Shown piece after piece: positions 54,905 through 64,000 of a stretch of 64,000 nt of DNA. Origin of the DNA: Paragorgia papillata (lineage: Eukaryota; Cnidaria; Anthozoa; Scleralcyonacea; Coralliidae); assembly GCA_035771165.1 (NCBI GenBank), contig JAWNZC010000303.1, positions 1 to 64,000 of the forward strand. The letters are read 5' to 3'. A model generated the notes under the pieces. That model was given only the letters and a program-made list of their open reading frames with translations. It was not told the origin of the DNA and made no database searches. Both the position numbers and the translations under genes were made by a program. The number at the start of each line of letters is the position of its first letter. Position 1 is the first letter of the stretch.

Positions 54905-55935
54905 TACTACCGTATTTTCTGGGCGATAACCCGCATGGCGTATAACCCGCACAGCAACAAAAATGTTACTTTTGGAAAAATAAATCAGTGTATTACCCGC
55001 ACCATCGGATAACCCGCAGCTGCTAATAATAGTTTTGGGCAAGTGAGCACGCCAGACTGACTTGTATTTCTTCTTTGTTCGGCATTCCTTCATTTATATT
55101 CAGCCATTTTGAATAATGCGGTATGTATCATTAGCGTATCGCAGGCGCAGGCTACGGGGCCGAAGGAAACCCGAGCGCATCCCGAAAATGAAATAACCGG
55201 GCCGTAGCCCGCGCCTGCGATACGCTAATTAATATACCGCATTATTCAAAATGGCTGAATATAAATGAAGGAACGCTGAACAAAGAAGAAGAAATACAGG
55301 TCAGTCTGGCTTGCTCCCTGGTAGTTGATTATGTTGACTAATTTATTTAATACTACCGTATTTTCTGGGTGATAACCCGCGGGTTATCTCTTAATTTTGC
55401 TAGGAAACATAATTAGTGCGGGTAATAGGGTGGTGCGGGGGTAATCTGTTGAATTCTTAAGACGATGCCATCACGAAGACTGGAGACCAAGGATTCTACT
55501 TTCATCTTTCAACTACTGGTACTGTACTTTTTTTTAATTTTGTGGTCCCAAACCGAGGGAGCACGCCAGACTGACCTGTATTTCTTCTTCTTTGTTCGGC
55601 GTTCCTTTATTTATATTCAGCCATTTTGAATAATGCGGTATATTCATTAGCGTATCGCGGGCTACGACCCCGGTTATTTCATTTTCGGAATGCGCTTGGG
55701 TTTCCTTCGGCCCCGTAGCCCGCGCCTGCGATACGCTAATGATATATAGCGCATTATTCAAAATGGCTGAATATTAATGAAGGAACGCCGAACAAAGAAG
55801 AAATACAAGTCAGTCTGGCGTGCTCCCTTGCCCAAACCTATTATTAGTAGCTGCGGGTTATATGATGGTGTGGGTAATACGCTGATTTATTTTTCCAAAA
55901 GTGACATTTTTGTTGCTGTGCGGGTTATACGCCTT
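54905..55935. mobile_element. 1.03-kb multi-level palindrome
   Basis: The outer arms (about 54915-55105 and 55760-55935) are inverted copies containing ATAACCCGCACAGCAACAAA, GCTGCTAATAATAG and GCACGCCAGACTGAC. Inside are two further palindromes, each of about 200-250 bp (about 55075-55300 and 55590-55790), built from ATTCAGCCATTTTGAATAAT, GCGTATCGCAGGC and GGCCGAAGGAAACCC. These two inner units are copies of each other, so one palindrome has been inserted or duplicated within another. Confidence 0.75.
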
Positions 55936-55939
55936 ATTT

Positions 55940-56060
55940 CCGAAGTTGGTGACGAACTTTGCAAGTTCATTACATAATAGCCAATCAAGTTGCGAACTTC
56001 GAAATGATCTTGCGAACTTGCGAGATTGTGAAGTTCGTTGTTCGCATCATTTCAAAATTC
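55940..56060. repeat. GCGAACTTCG-rich patch
   Basis: GAACTT or AAGTTC occurs about eight times in 110 bp (GACGAACTTTGCAAGTTC, GTTGCGAACTTCGAAATG, CTTGCGAACTTGCGAG). Its origin is unclear. Confidence 0.5.
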
Positions 56061-56161
56061 GCTGTTGAACGTATAGAGTAAATATTCGAATAACAACGGA
56101 TCTTATTACTTTCGGTGGACAAAACCTATAGTGCTGGATTTGGCAGATTCAAGCGATTCAG

Positions 56162-56346
56162 GTTGTTGTCCAGTAACTACCATTATTGGTCCCGTTGGCA
56201 GTGGAAAAACAATGGCTTTTAGAGGTCTTGGCCAGATTGATGGGTTGCACTGCCATTATGTCGCAGGTGACAGAATCGGCCATCAATTTGGCCTTGACTA
56301 AAAACACAGTCCCACTATTCTGGGACGATCACCAATTTCAGACGGG
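56162..56346 (+). pseudogene. P-loop exon copy P1, frameshifted and internally deleted
   Basis: It begins after ATTCAG with the same codons as P3 (CCPVTTIIGPVGSGKTMA). An extra T (GGCTTTTAGAGG) then shifts the frame, and the sequence jumps at CAGACGGG to TTAAGCAGTGGG, skipping the last third of the exon and about 440 bp of downstream flank. The upstream intron differs from those of the other copies, so this may be the array edge. Confidence 0.7.
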
Positions 56347-57628
56347 TTAAGCAGTGGGGGGTGTGAGTATTAATTTTGCTGACAAATGGCCATGGTCATT
56401 GGGTGTGGTCATTCAAAAGTAATAAACCCACAATGTTTTTGGACATGTCATTAGGTGACATGAAAATTGTCTTCTGAACTATTTCTGTTTTTATAGTTAA
56501 CAAAGATAAACCAGAAAGTTTTATCCCAGCATTGATGTCTCTTCTTGAACTGAATGGTATCGCATTCGTCAGGAACACATTTTAGTTGGAATTAATAAAC
56601 ATTCATGGAAGTCATTGAGAAGCCATTGTTTCTTGTAAGTTGTTCCCTATTGCTTACACTGCTTCTGTATAAAACAACAGTTCAACAACAACAGCAGCAG
56701 CAGCAGCAACAACAACAATAACAGCAGCAACATGCAACAACAGCAGGAGCAGCAACAATCAGTCCTGTATCTGTCTGTCTGCCTGTGTGTCTGTCTGTCT
56801 GTCTGTCTGTCTGTCTAGATTAACCAGAATTATTTCTGTTTTTAGTTGGCAAAGATAAACCAGAAGGCTGTATCCCAACATTGACATCTCTTCCTTGAAG
56901 TGAATGGTATTGCATTTGTAAGGAACACTTTTGAGATGGAATTAATAAAGATTCATTGGAAGTCATTGAGAAGGCTTTGTTTGTTGTAAGTTGTTGTCCA
57001 TTGCTTACACTGCTTCTGTATAAAACAACAGTTCAACAACAACAACAACAACAGCAGCAGCAACAATATGAACAACAACGACAACAATAACAATAACAGC
57101 AGCAGCAGCAATGACAACCGCAACAGAAGCAACAATAACAGCAGCAACAACACATGCAACAGCAACAATCAGTCGTGTATCTGTTTGCCTGTCTGTCTGT
57201 ATGCCGGCCTGCCTATCTGTCTGTCTGTCGGCTTAAATTCAGCTTTTTCTGACTTAAATGATCTTATCTAACCTTCCTACGACGTGTTCATCATTTACAC
57301 TTAAATTTGATAAGTAAAATGGCCATAAAAATCGGCCGCTCAGCTGAAACATTTACAGCAAATTAATAAGAAGCTTTTTAAAAAAGAAAGTAAAGCTTAT
57401 ATATATATATATATTTTATTTTTTTTTATTTTCCAGGTTGTTGTCCAGTAACTACCATTATTGGTCTCGTGGGCAGTGGAAAAACAATGGCTTTTAGAAT
57501 TTAGAGGTCTTGGCCAAATTGATGGGACGCACTGCCATTATGTCGCAGGTGGCAGAATCGGCCATCAATTTGGCCTTGACTAAAAACACAGTCCCACTAT
57601 TCTGGGACGATCACCAATTTTAGATGGG
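56347..57628 (+). repeat. Tandem unit U1
   Basis: It runs from TTAAGCAGTGGGGG to the next copy of that string. In order it contains exon-a copy 56497-56634, (CAA/CAG)n, (CTGT)n, a second diverged exon-a copy 56846-56995, (CAA/CAG)n, (CTGT)n, a conserved linker (TTTTTCTGACTTAAATGATC and onward), and P-loop exon copy P2. Confidence 0.8.
57437..57626 (+). pseudogene. P-loop exon copy P2, frameshifted and internally deleted
   Basis: It starts after TTTCCAG. The Walker A frame is intact up to GKTMA, then an insertion (GGCTTTTAGAATTTAGAGG) breaks it. The 3' part ends at the same deletion junction as P1 and P5 (GATGGGTTAAG). It is nearly identical to P5. Confidence 0.7.
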
Positions 57629-58736
57629 TTAAGCAGTGGGGGTGTGAGTATTAATTTTGCCGACAAATGGCCGTGGTCATTGGGTGTGGTCATTCAAAAG
57701 TAATAAACCCACAATGTTTTTGGACATGTCATTAGGTGACATGAAAATTGTTTTCTGAACTATTTCTGTTTTTATAGTTAACAAAGATAAACCAGAAGGT
57801 TTTATCCCAGCATTGATGTCTCTTCTTGAACTGAATGGTATCGCATTCGTCAGGAACACATTTCAGTTGGAATTAATAAACATTCATGGGAGTCATTGAG
57901 AAGCCATTGTTTCTTGTAAGTTGTTCCCTATTGTTTACACTGCTTCTGTATAAAACAACAGTTCAACAACAACAACAGCAACAACAGCAGCAGCAGCAAC
58001 AACAACAATAACAGCAGCAACATGCAACAACAGCAGGAGCAGCAACATTCAGTCCTGTATCTGTCTGCCTGTCTGTCTGTCTGGCTGGCTGGCTGTCTAG
58101 ATTAACCAGAATTATTTTTGTTTTTAGTTGGCAAAGATAAACCAGAAGGCTGTATCCCAACATTGACATCTCTTCCTTGAAATGAATGGTATTGCATTTG
58201 TAAGGAACACTTTTGAGATGGAATTAATAAAGATTCATTTGAATTCATTGAGAAGGCTTTGTTTGTTGTAAGTTGTTGTCCATTGCTTACACTGCTTCTG
58301 TATAAAACAACAGTTCAACAACAACAACAACAACAACAATAGCAGCAGCAACAATATGAACAACAACGACAACAATAACAACAACAGCAGCAGCAGCAAT
58401 GACAACCGCAACAGAAGCAACAATAACAGCAGCAACAACACATGCAACAGCAACAATCAGTCGTGTATCTGTCTGTCTGTTTGCCTGTCTCTCTGTATGC
58501 CGGCCTGCCTATCTGTCTGTCGGTCTGTCTGTCGGCTTAAATTCAGCTTTTTCTGACTTAAATGATCTTATCTAACCTTCCTACGACGTGTTCATCATTT
58601 ACACTTAAATTTGATAAGTAAAATGGCCATAAAAATTTGCTGCTCGCCTGAAACATTTACAGCAAATTAATAAGAAGCTTTTTAAAAAAGAAAGTAAAGC
58701 TTATATATATATATATATTTTTTTTTTGTTTTACAG

Positions 58737-59040
58737 GTTGTTGTCCAGTAACTACCATTATTGGTCCCGTGGGCAGTGGAAAAACAATGGCTTTAGAGGT
58801 CTTGGCCAAATTGATGGGTCGCACTGCCATTATGTTGCAGGCGACAGAATCGGCCATCAATTTGGCCTTGACCAAAAACACAGTCCCACTATTCTGGGAC
58901 GATCCCCAATGTCAGACGGGATTTGATACTGTAGTGGTCAATGTCTTTAACCGAAATGGGTACCAAACCAGAGGACATGGGTCGGAGAAACCCCAAACTT
59001 CAATTGTGGTAACAATGAACTTTCAAATTGTCGGCAAGAG
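58737..59040 (+). CDS. P-loop ATPase exon copy P3 (open), fragment
   Basis: This is a 304-bp exon between TTTTACAG and GTAATT. It reads CCPVTTIIGPVGSGKTMALE, VLAKLMGRTAIMLQATESA, NLALTKNTVPLFWDDPQC, VVVNVFNRNGYQTRGHGSEK and TSIVVTMNFQIVGKR. GPVGSGKT is a Walker A motif. VPLFWDDP, a hydrophobic run ending in two acids, is a good Walker B. The spacing and the TSIVVTMNF (sensor-like) strand suggest an AAA+/primase-helicase-like ATPase core, perhaps of the DUF927 or D5 type; that is a guess from pattern only. Only one exon is open. The preceding exon in the same unit is broken, so a functional protein is doubtful. Confidence 0.5.
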
Positions 59041-59482
59041 GTAATTAACAGATTTTGTCTGTATTTATACCATATCAAATTTTAGAAAAAATTAGAAAGG
59101 TAGACAGCATTTATCTAATGACCCAGTAGTTATATCATAATGCACAGGTCCATAGCAGTTTAAAATTATATTAATATTAGTAGAGGAAAATAAATTGAGG
59201 TATGGATCATGCTTGGCAGCATTGCTCAAAGCGGTTATAAAATAAAAACAAGACGCCTGCTCAGGCATTCACTTGGGCTACTGATTTCTGCAAATATTGG
59301 TGTAGGCTTTGCACATCTAGAAAATCTGAGGAACAGATAGCATATTAAGTGTTTCTTAAAAAATACACAACTCTCAGAAGCAATCATTATGCAGTGTAGT
59401 TATGTAGAACCACTCTGAAACTGTTTAATTGTACAGTTAGAGGCACAGAATAAAGATTAACCCAGGGCCGTCGCGAAGGGGG
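59041..59482 (+). repeat. Conserved downstream flank of the P-loop exon
   Basis: This 440-bp non-coding sequence is repeated almost identically at 61205-61646 and, as far as the window shows, at 63869-64000. It is missing from P1, P2 and P5 because of the shared deletion. No further exon was recognised in it. Confidence 0.8.
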
Positions 59483-59629
59483 TTAAGCAGTGGGGGTGTG
59501 AGTATTAATTTTGCCGACAAATGGCCGTGGTCATTGGGTGTGGTCATTCAAAAGTAATAAACCCACAATATTTTTGGACATGTCATTAGGTGACATGAAA
59601 ATTGTCTTCTTAATTATTACTGTTTTTAG

Positions 59630-59767
59630 TTAACAAAGATAAACCAGAAGGTTTTATCCCAGCATTGATGTCTCTTCTTGAACTGAATGGTATTGCATTC
59701 GTCAGGAACACTTTTCAGATGGAATTATTAAACATTCATGGAAGTCATTGAGAAGCCATTGTTTCTT
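59630..59767 (+). pseudogene. Exon-a copy, best preserved example
   Basis: Between TTTTTAG and GTAAGT the frame reads NKDKPEGFIPALMSLLELNG, IAFVRNTFQMELLNIHGSH, then TGA, then EAIVS. The start and end phases (two bases in, one base out) match the P-loop exon, which needs one incoming base, so the two are likely consecutive exons of one gene. The TGA (or, in copies with an extra T in ATTCATTGG, a frameshift at the same place) is present in all copies, so the whole array descends from an already disabled gene. Confidence 0.6.
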
Positions 59768-59910
59768 GTAAGTTGTTCTCTATTGCTTACACTGCTTCTG
59801 TATAAAACAACAGTTCAACAACAACAACAGCAGCAGCAACAACAACAACAATAACAGCAGCAACATGCAACAACAGCAGGAGCAGCAACAATCAGTCCTG
59901 TATGTATCTA

Positions 59911-60033
<123 letters not shown>

Positions 60034-60230
60034 TGTATTATTGTATATAGCTGCATATTGTATTTTAAATTTTTAGGTAATTAGTTATTCTTCATGTACG
60101 GCTTTCATGTAAAGAAGTTTTTAACTTATGAAACTACCGTATCTAAATAAAGTGAATCAATCTGTCTGTCTGCTGGTCTGTTTGTTTGCCTGCCTGGCTG
60201 CCTGGCTGCCTGGCTGGCTGGCTGGCTGGC

Positions 60231-60276
<46 letters not shown>

Positions 60277-60900
60277 GATTAACCAGAATTATTTATGTTT
60301 TTAGTTGGCAAAGATAAACCAGAAGGCTGTATCCCAACATTGACATCTCTTCCTTGAAGTGAATGGTATTGCATTTGTAAGGAACACTTTGGAGATGGAA
60401 TTAATGAAGATTCATTGGAAGTCATTGAGAAGGCTTTGTTTGTTGTAAGTTGCTTACACTGCTTCTGTATAAAACAACAGTTCAACAACAACAGCAGCAG
60501 CAACAATAGCAGCAGCAACAATATGAACAACAACGACAACAATAACAACAACAGCAGCAGCAGCAATGACAACCGCAACAGAAGTAACAATAACAGCAGC
60601 AACAACACATGCAACAGCAACAATCAGTCGTGTATCTGTCTGTCTGTTTGCCTGTCTCTCTGTATGCCGGCCTGTCTATCTGTCTGTCGGTCTGTCTGTC
60701 AGCTTAAATTCAGCTTTTTCTGACTTGAATGATCTTATCTAACCTTCCTACGACGTGTTCATCATTTACACTTAAATTTGATAAGTAAAATGGCCATAAA
60801 AATTTGCTGCTCGGCTGAAACATTTACAGCAAATTAATAAGAAGCTTTTTAAAGAAGAAAGTAAAGCTTATATATATATTTTTTTTTTTTTGTTTTACAG

Positions 60901-61204
60901 GTTGTTGTCCAGTAACTACCATTATTGGTCCCGTGGGCAGTGGAAAAACAATGGCTTTAGAGGTCTTGGCCAAATTGATGGGTCGCACTGCCATTATGTC
61001 GCAGGCGACAGAATCGGCCATCAATTTGGCCTTGACCAAAAACACAGTCCCACTATTCTGGGATGATCCCCAATGTCAGATGGGATTTGATACTGTAGTG
61101 GTCAATGTCTTTAACCGAAATGGGTACCAAACCAGAGGAAATGGGTCGGAGAAACCCCAAACTTCGATTGTGGTAACAATGAACTTTCAAATTGTCGGCA
61201 AGAG
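60901..61204 (+). CDS. P-loop ATPase exon copy P4 (open), fragment
   Basis: This is a 304-bp exon after TTTTACAG, with the same frame, Walker A (GPVGSGKT) and Walker B (VPLFWDDP) as P3. It differs from P3 by a few residues (IMSQATES, CQMGFD, RGNGSEK). As in P3, no intact neighbouring exon was found, so it is probably a gene fragment rather than an expressed gene. Confidence 0.5.
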
Positions 61205-61646
61205 GTAATTAACAGATTTTGTCTGTATTTATACCATATCAAATTTTAGAAAAAATTAGAAAGGTAGACAGCATTTATCTAATGACCCAGTAGTTATATC
61301 ATAATGCACAGGTCCATAGCAGTTTAAAATTATATTAATATTAGTAGAGGAAAATAAATTGAGGTATGGATCATGCTTGGCAGCATTGCTCAAAGCGGTT
61401 ATAAAATAAAAACAAGACGCCTGCTCAGGCATTCACTCGGGCTACTGATTTCTGCAAATATTGGTGTAGGCTTTGCACATCTAGAAAACCTGAGGAACAG
61501 ATAGCATATTAAGTGTTTCTTAAAAAATACACAACTCTCAGAAGCAATCATTATGCAGTGTAGTTATGTAGAACCACTCTGAAACTGTTTAATTGTACAG
61601 TTAGAGGCACAGAATAAAGATTAACCCAGGGCCGTCGCGAAGGGGG

Positions 61647-62489
61647 TTAAGCAGTGGGGGTGTGAGTATTAATTTTGCCGACAAATGGCCGTGGTCATTG
61701 GGTGTGGTCATTCAAAAGTAATAAACCCACAATATTTTTGGACATGTCATTAGGTGACATGAAAATTGTCTTCTTAATTATTACTGTTTTTAGTTGGCAA
61801 AGATAAACCAGAAGGCTGTATCCCAACATTGACATCTCTTCCTTGAAGTGAATGGTATTGCATTTGTAAGGAACACTTTGGAGATGGAATTAATGAAGAT
61901 TCATTGGAAGTCATTGAGAAGGCTTTGTTTGTTGTAAGTTGCTTACACTGCTTCTGTATAAAACAACAGTTCAACAACAACAACAACAGCAGCAGCAACA
62001 ATATGAACAACAACGACAACAATAACAACACACTGGGTGTGTGTGTGGGTCTGTGTGTCTGTCTGTCTGTGTGTCTGTCTGTCTGTCTGTCTGTCGGCTT
62101 AAATTAAGCTTTTTCTGACTTAAATGATCTTATCTAACCTTCCTACGATGTGTTCATCATTTACACTTAAATTTGATAAGTAAAATACCCATAAAAATCG
62201 GCCGCTTGGCTGAAACATTTACAGCAAATTAATAAGAAGCTTTTTAAAAAAGAAAGTAAAGCTTATATATATATATATTTTTTTTTTTGTTTTCCAGGTT
62301 GTTGTCCAGTAACTACCATTATTGGTCTCGTGGGCAGTGGAAAAACAATGGCTTTTAGAATTTAGAGGACTTGGCCAAATTGATGGGACGCACTGCCATT
62401 ATGTCGCAGGTGGCAGAATCGGCCATCAATTTGGCCTTGACTAAAAACACAGTCCCACTATTCTGGGACGATCACCAATTTTAGATGGG
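61647..62489 (+). repeat. Tandem unit U4 (short)
   Basis: Only one exon-a copy (61794-61933) is present, joined directly to the TTAAGCAG leader. It is followed by a short (CAA)n, a (GTGT/CTGT)n block and P-loop copy P5. It looks like U1 or U2 after loss of the first exon-a/microsatellite segment. Confidence 0.75.
62298..62487 (+). pseudogene. P-loop exon copy P5, frameshifted and internally deleted
   Basis: It carries the same insertion (GGCTTTTAGAATTTAGAGG) and the same deletion junction (GATGGGTTAAG) as P2, so P2 and P5 are copies of one damaged exon. Confidence 0.7.
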
Positions 62490-64000
62490 TTAAGGAGTGG
62501 TGGGTGTGAGTATTAATTTTGCCGACAAATGGCCGTGGTCATTGGGTGTGGTCATTCAAAAGTAATAAACCCACAATGTTTTTGGACATGTCATTAGGTG
62601 ACATGAAAATTGTTTTCTGAACTATTTCTGTTTTTATAGTTAACAAAGATAAACCAGAAGGTTTTATCCCAGCATTGATGTCTCTTCTTGAACTGAATGG
62701 TATCACATTTCAGTTGGAATTAATAAACATTCATGGGAGTGATTGAGAAGCCATTGTTTCTTGTAAGTTGTTCCCTATTGCTTACACTGCTTCTGTATAA
62801 AACAACAGTTCAACAACAACAACAGCAGCAGCATCAGCAACAACAACAATAACAGCAGCAACATGCAACAACAGCAGGAGCAGCAACAATCAGTCCTGTA
62901 TCTGTCTGCCTGTCTGTCTGGCTGTCTGTCTAGATTAACCAGAATTATTTCTGTTTTTAGTTGGCAAAGATAAACCAGAAGGCTGTATCCCAACATTGAC
63001 ATCTCTTCCTTGAAGTGAATGGTATTACATTTGTAAGGAACACTTTTGAGATGGAATTAATTAACATTCATTGGAAGTCATTGAGAAGGCTTTGTTTGTT
63101 GTAAGTTGTTGTCCATTGCTTACACTGCTTCTGTATAAAACAACAGTTCAACAACAACAACAGCAGCAGCAACAATATGAACAACAACGACAACAATAAC
63201 AACAACAGCAGCAGCAGCAATGACAACCGCAACAGAAGCAACGATAACAGCAGCAACAACACATGCAACAGCAACAATCAGTCGTGTATCTGTCTGTCTG
63301 TTTGCCTGTCTCTCTGTATGCCGGCCTGCCTATCTGTCTGTCAGTCTGTCTGTCGGCTTAAATTCAGCTTTTTCTGACTTAAATGATCTTATCTAACCTT
63401 CCTACGACGTGTTCATCATTTACACTTAAATTTGATAAGTAAAATGGCCATAAAAATTTGCTGCTCGGCTGAAACATTTACAGCAAATTAATAAGAAGCT
63501 TTTTAAAGAAGAAAGTAAAGCTTATATATATATTTTTTTTTTGTTGTTTTTTTTGTTTTTCAGGTTGTTGTCCAGTAACTACCATTATTGGTCCCGTGGG
63601 CAGTGGAAAAAACAATGGCTTTAGAGGTCTTGGCCAAATTGATGGGTCGCACTGCCATTATGTCGCAGGCGACAGAATCGGCCATCAATTTGGCCTTGAC
63701 CAAAAACACAGTCCCACTATTCTGGGATGATCCCCAATGTCAGATGGGATTTGATACTGTAGTGGTCAATGTCTTTAACCGAAATGGGTACCAAACCAGA
63801 GGAAATGGGTCGGAGAAACCCCAAACTTCGATTGTGGTAACAATGAACTTTCAAATTGTCGGCAAGAGGTAATTAACAGATTTTGTCTGTATTTATACCA
63901 TATCAAATTTTAGAAAAAATTAGAAAGGTAGACAGCATTTATCTAATGACCCAGTAGTTATATCATAATGCACAGGTCCATAGCAGTTTAAAATTATATT
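62490..64000 (+). repeat. Tandem unit U5 (continues past the window)
   Basis: Exon-a copies lie at 62640-62762 (with a 13-14 base deletion at GGTATCACATTTC) and 62961-63100. The usual microsatellites, linker, P-loop copy P6 and the first 130 bp of the downstream flank follow. The window ends inside the flank, so the array probably continues. Confidence 0.8.
63564..63868 (+). pseudogene. P-loop exon copy P6, one-base insertion in Walker A
   Basis: Otherwise identical to P4, but GGAAAAACA has become GGAAAAAACA. The added A falls exactly in the GKT codons and shifts the frame. The later frame (MALEVLAKLMG onward) stays open to the GTAATT donor. A real indel or an assembly/sequencing error in an A run are both possible. 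Confidence 0.65.

Larger units (their letters stand above)
57629..59482 (+). repeat. Tandem unit U2
   Basis: Same order as U1, with exon-a copies at 57778-57914 and 58128-58267, but with a full-length P-loop exon (P3) and its 440-bp downstream flank (59041-59482). Confidence 0.8.

Overview
This window is eukaryotic and almost certainly from an animal, most likely an anthozoan cnidarian (coral or sea anemone). The evidence is: GT-AG exons separated by short introns; a decayed gene ending in a domain like the P2X7 intracellular (P2RX7_C) domain, a family that in my recollection is expanded in cnidarians; a CXXC zinc-finger exon; non-LTR retrotransposon remnants; and a very high density of foldback elements, MITEs and minisatellites. 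No bacterial operons, rRNA genes or convincing intact tRNA genes are visible. Most long open frames here are by-products of tandem repeats whose period is a multiple of three.

Layout. 1-7.1 kb: A-rich sequence, then a dense series of inverted-repeat (MITE/foldback) elements, several nested inside one another. 7.2-14.6 kb: a 7.4-kb satellite with a 27-bp unit built from three related 9-bp words. 15.4-16.2 kb: two decayed copies of an exon plus (CAA/CAG)n and (CTGT)n module that recurs at 56-64 kb. 18.35-22.65 kb: a 4.3-kb transposon with long inverted ends made of 12-bp repeats. It holds the first part of an integrase-like transposase and has been split by a LINE. 22.7-26.6 kb: foldback elements, including a 1.36-kb element with 75-bp inverted ends and an inverted second copy of the 1.7-2.0 kb repeat. 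27.0-29.2 kb: a three-exon P2X7-domain gene broken by frameshifts and a stop. 29.2-31.6 kb: two hAT-like MITEs with perfect 8-bp target duplications, one of them inside a tRNA-like (SINE) head. 34.4-38.8 kb: a MITE with a 9-bp duplication, a decayed zinc-knuckle/coiled-coil gene split by a 1.5-kb foldback transposon, then a frameshifted Tc1/mariner-like transposase on the minus strand. 41.2-48.0 kb: the one gene that looks intact, with a CXXC zinc finger followed by coiled coils. Its coiled-coil exon pair is triplicated in tandem and every intron has phase 0. 48.5-48.8 kb: six perfect TGACGTCA sites. 49.4-56.0 kb: palindromes, a 10-bp minisatellite, a 20-bp minisatellite, a LINE tail and a 1-kb multi-level palindrome. 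56.1-64.0 kb: a tandem array of an exon encoding a P-loop ATPase fragment. Three copies carry the same internal deletion, one of the other three is frameshifted, and the upstream exon carries the same stop or frameshift damage in every copy inspected.

How the parts relate. Little of the window is cooperative gene content; it is mainly a record of nested insertion and local tandem amplification. The most informative points are (1) two unlike transposons (18.3 and 35.6 kb) that share the terminal word TACGGTGG, target duplications compatible with 6 bp, repeat-rich inverted arms and fragments of what looks like the same integrase-type transposase; (2) the in-frame triplication of coiled-coil exons in the CXXC gene; and (3) amplification of an already defective P-loop gene fragment.
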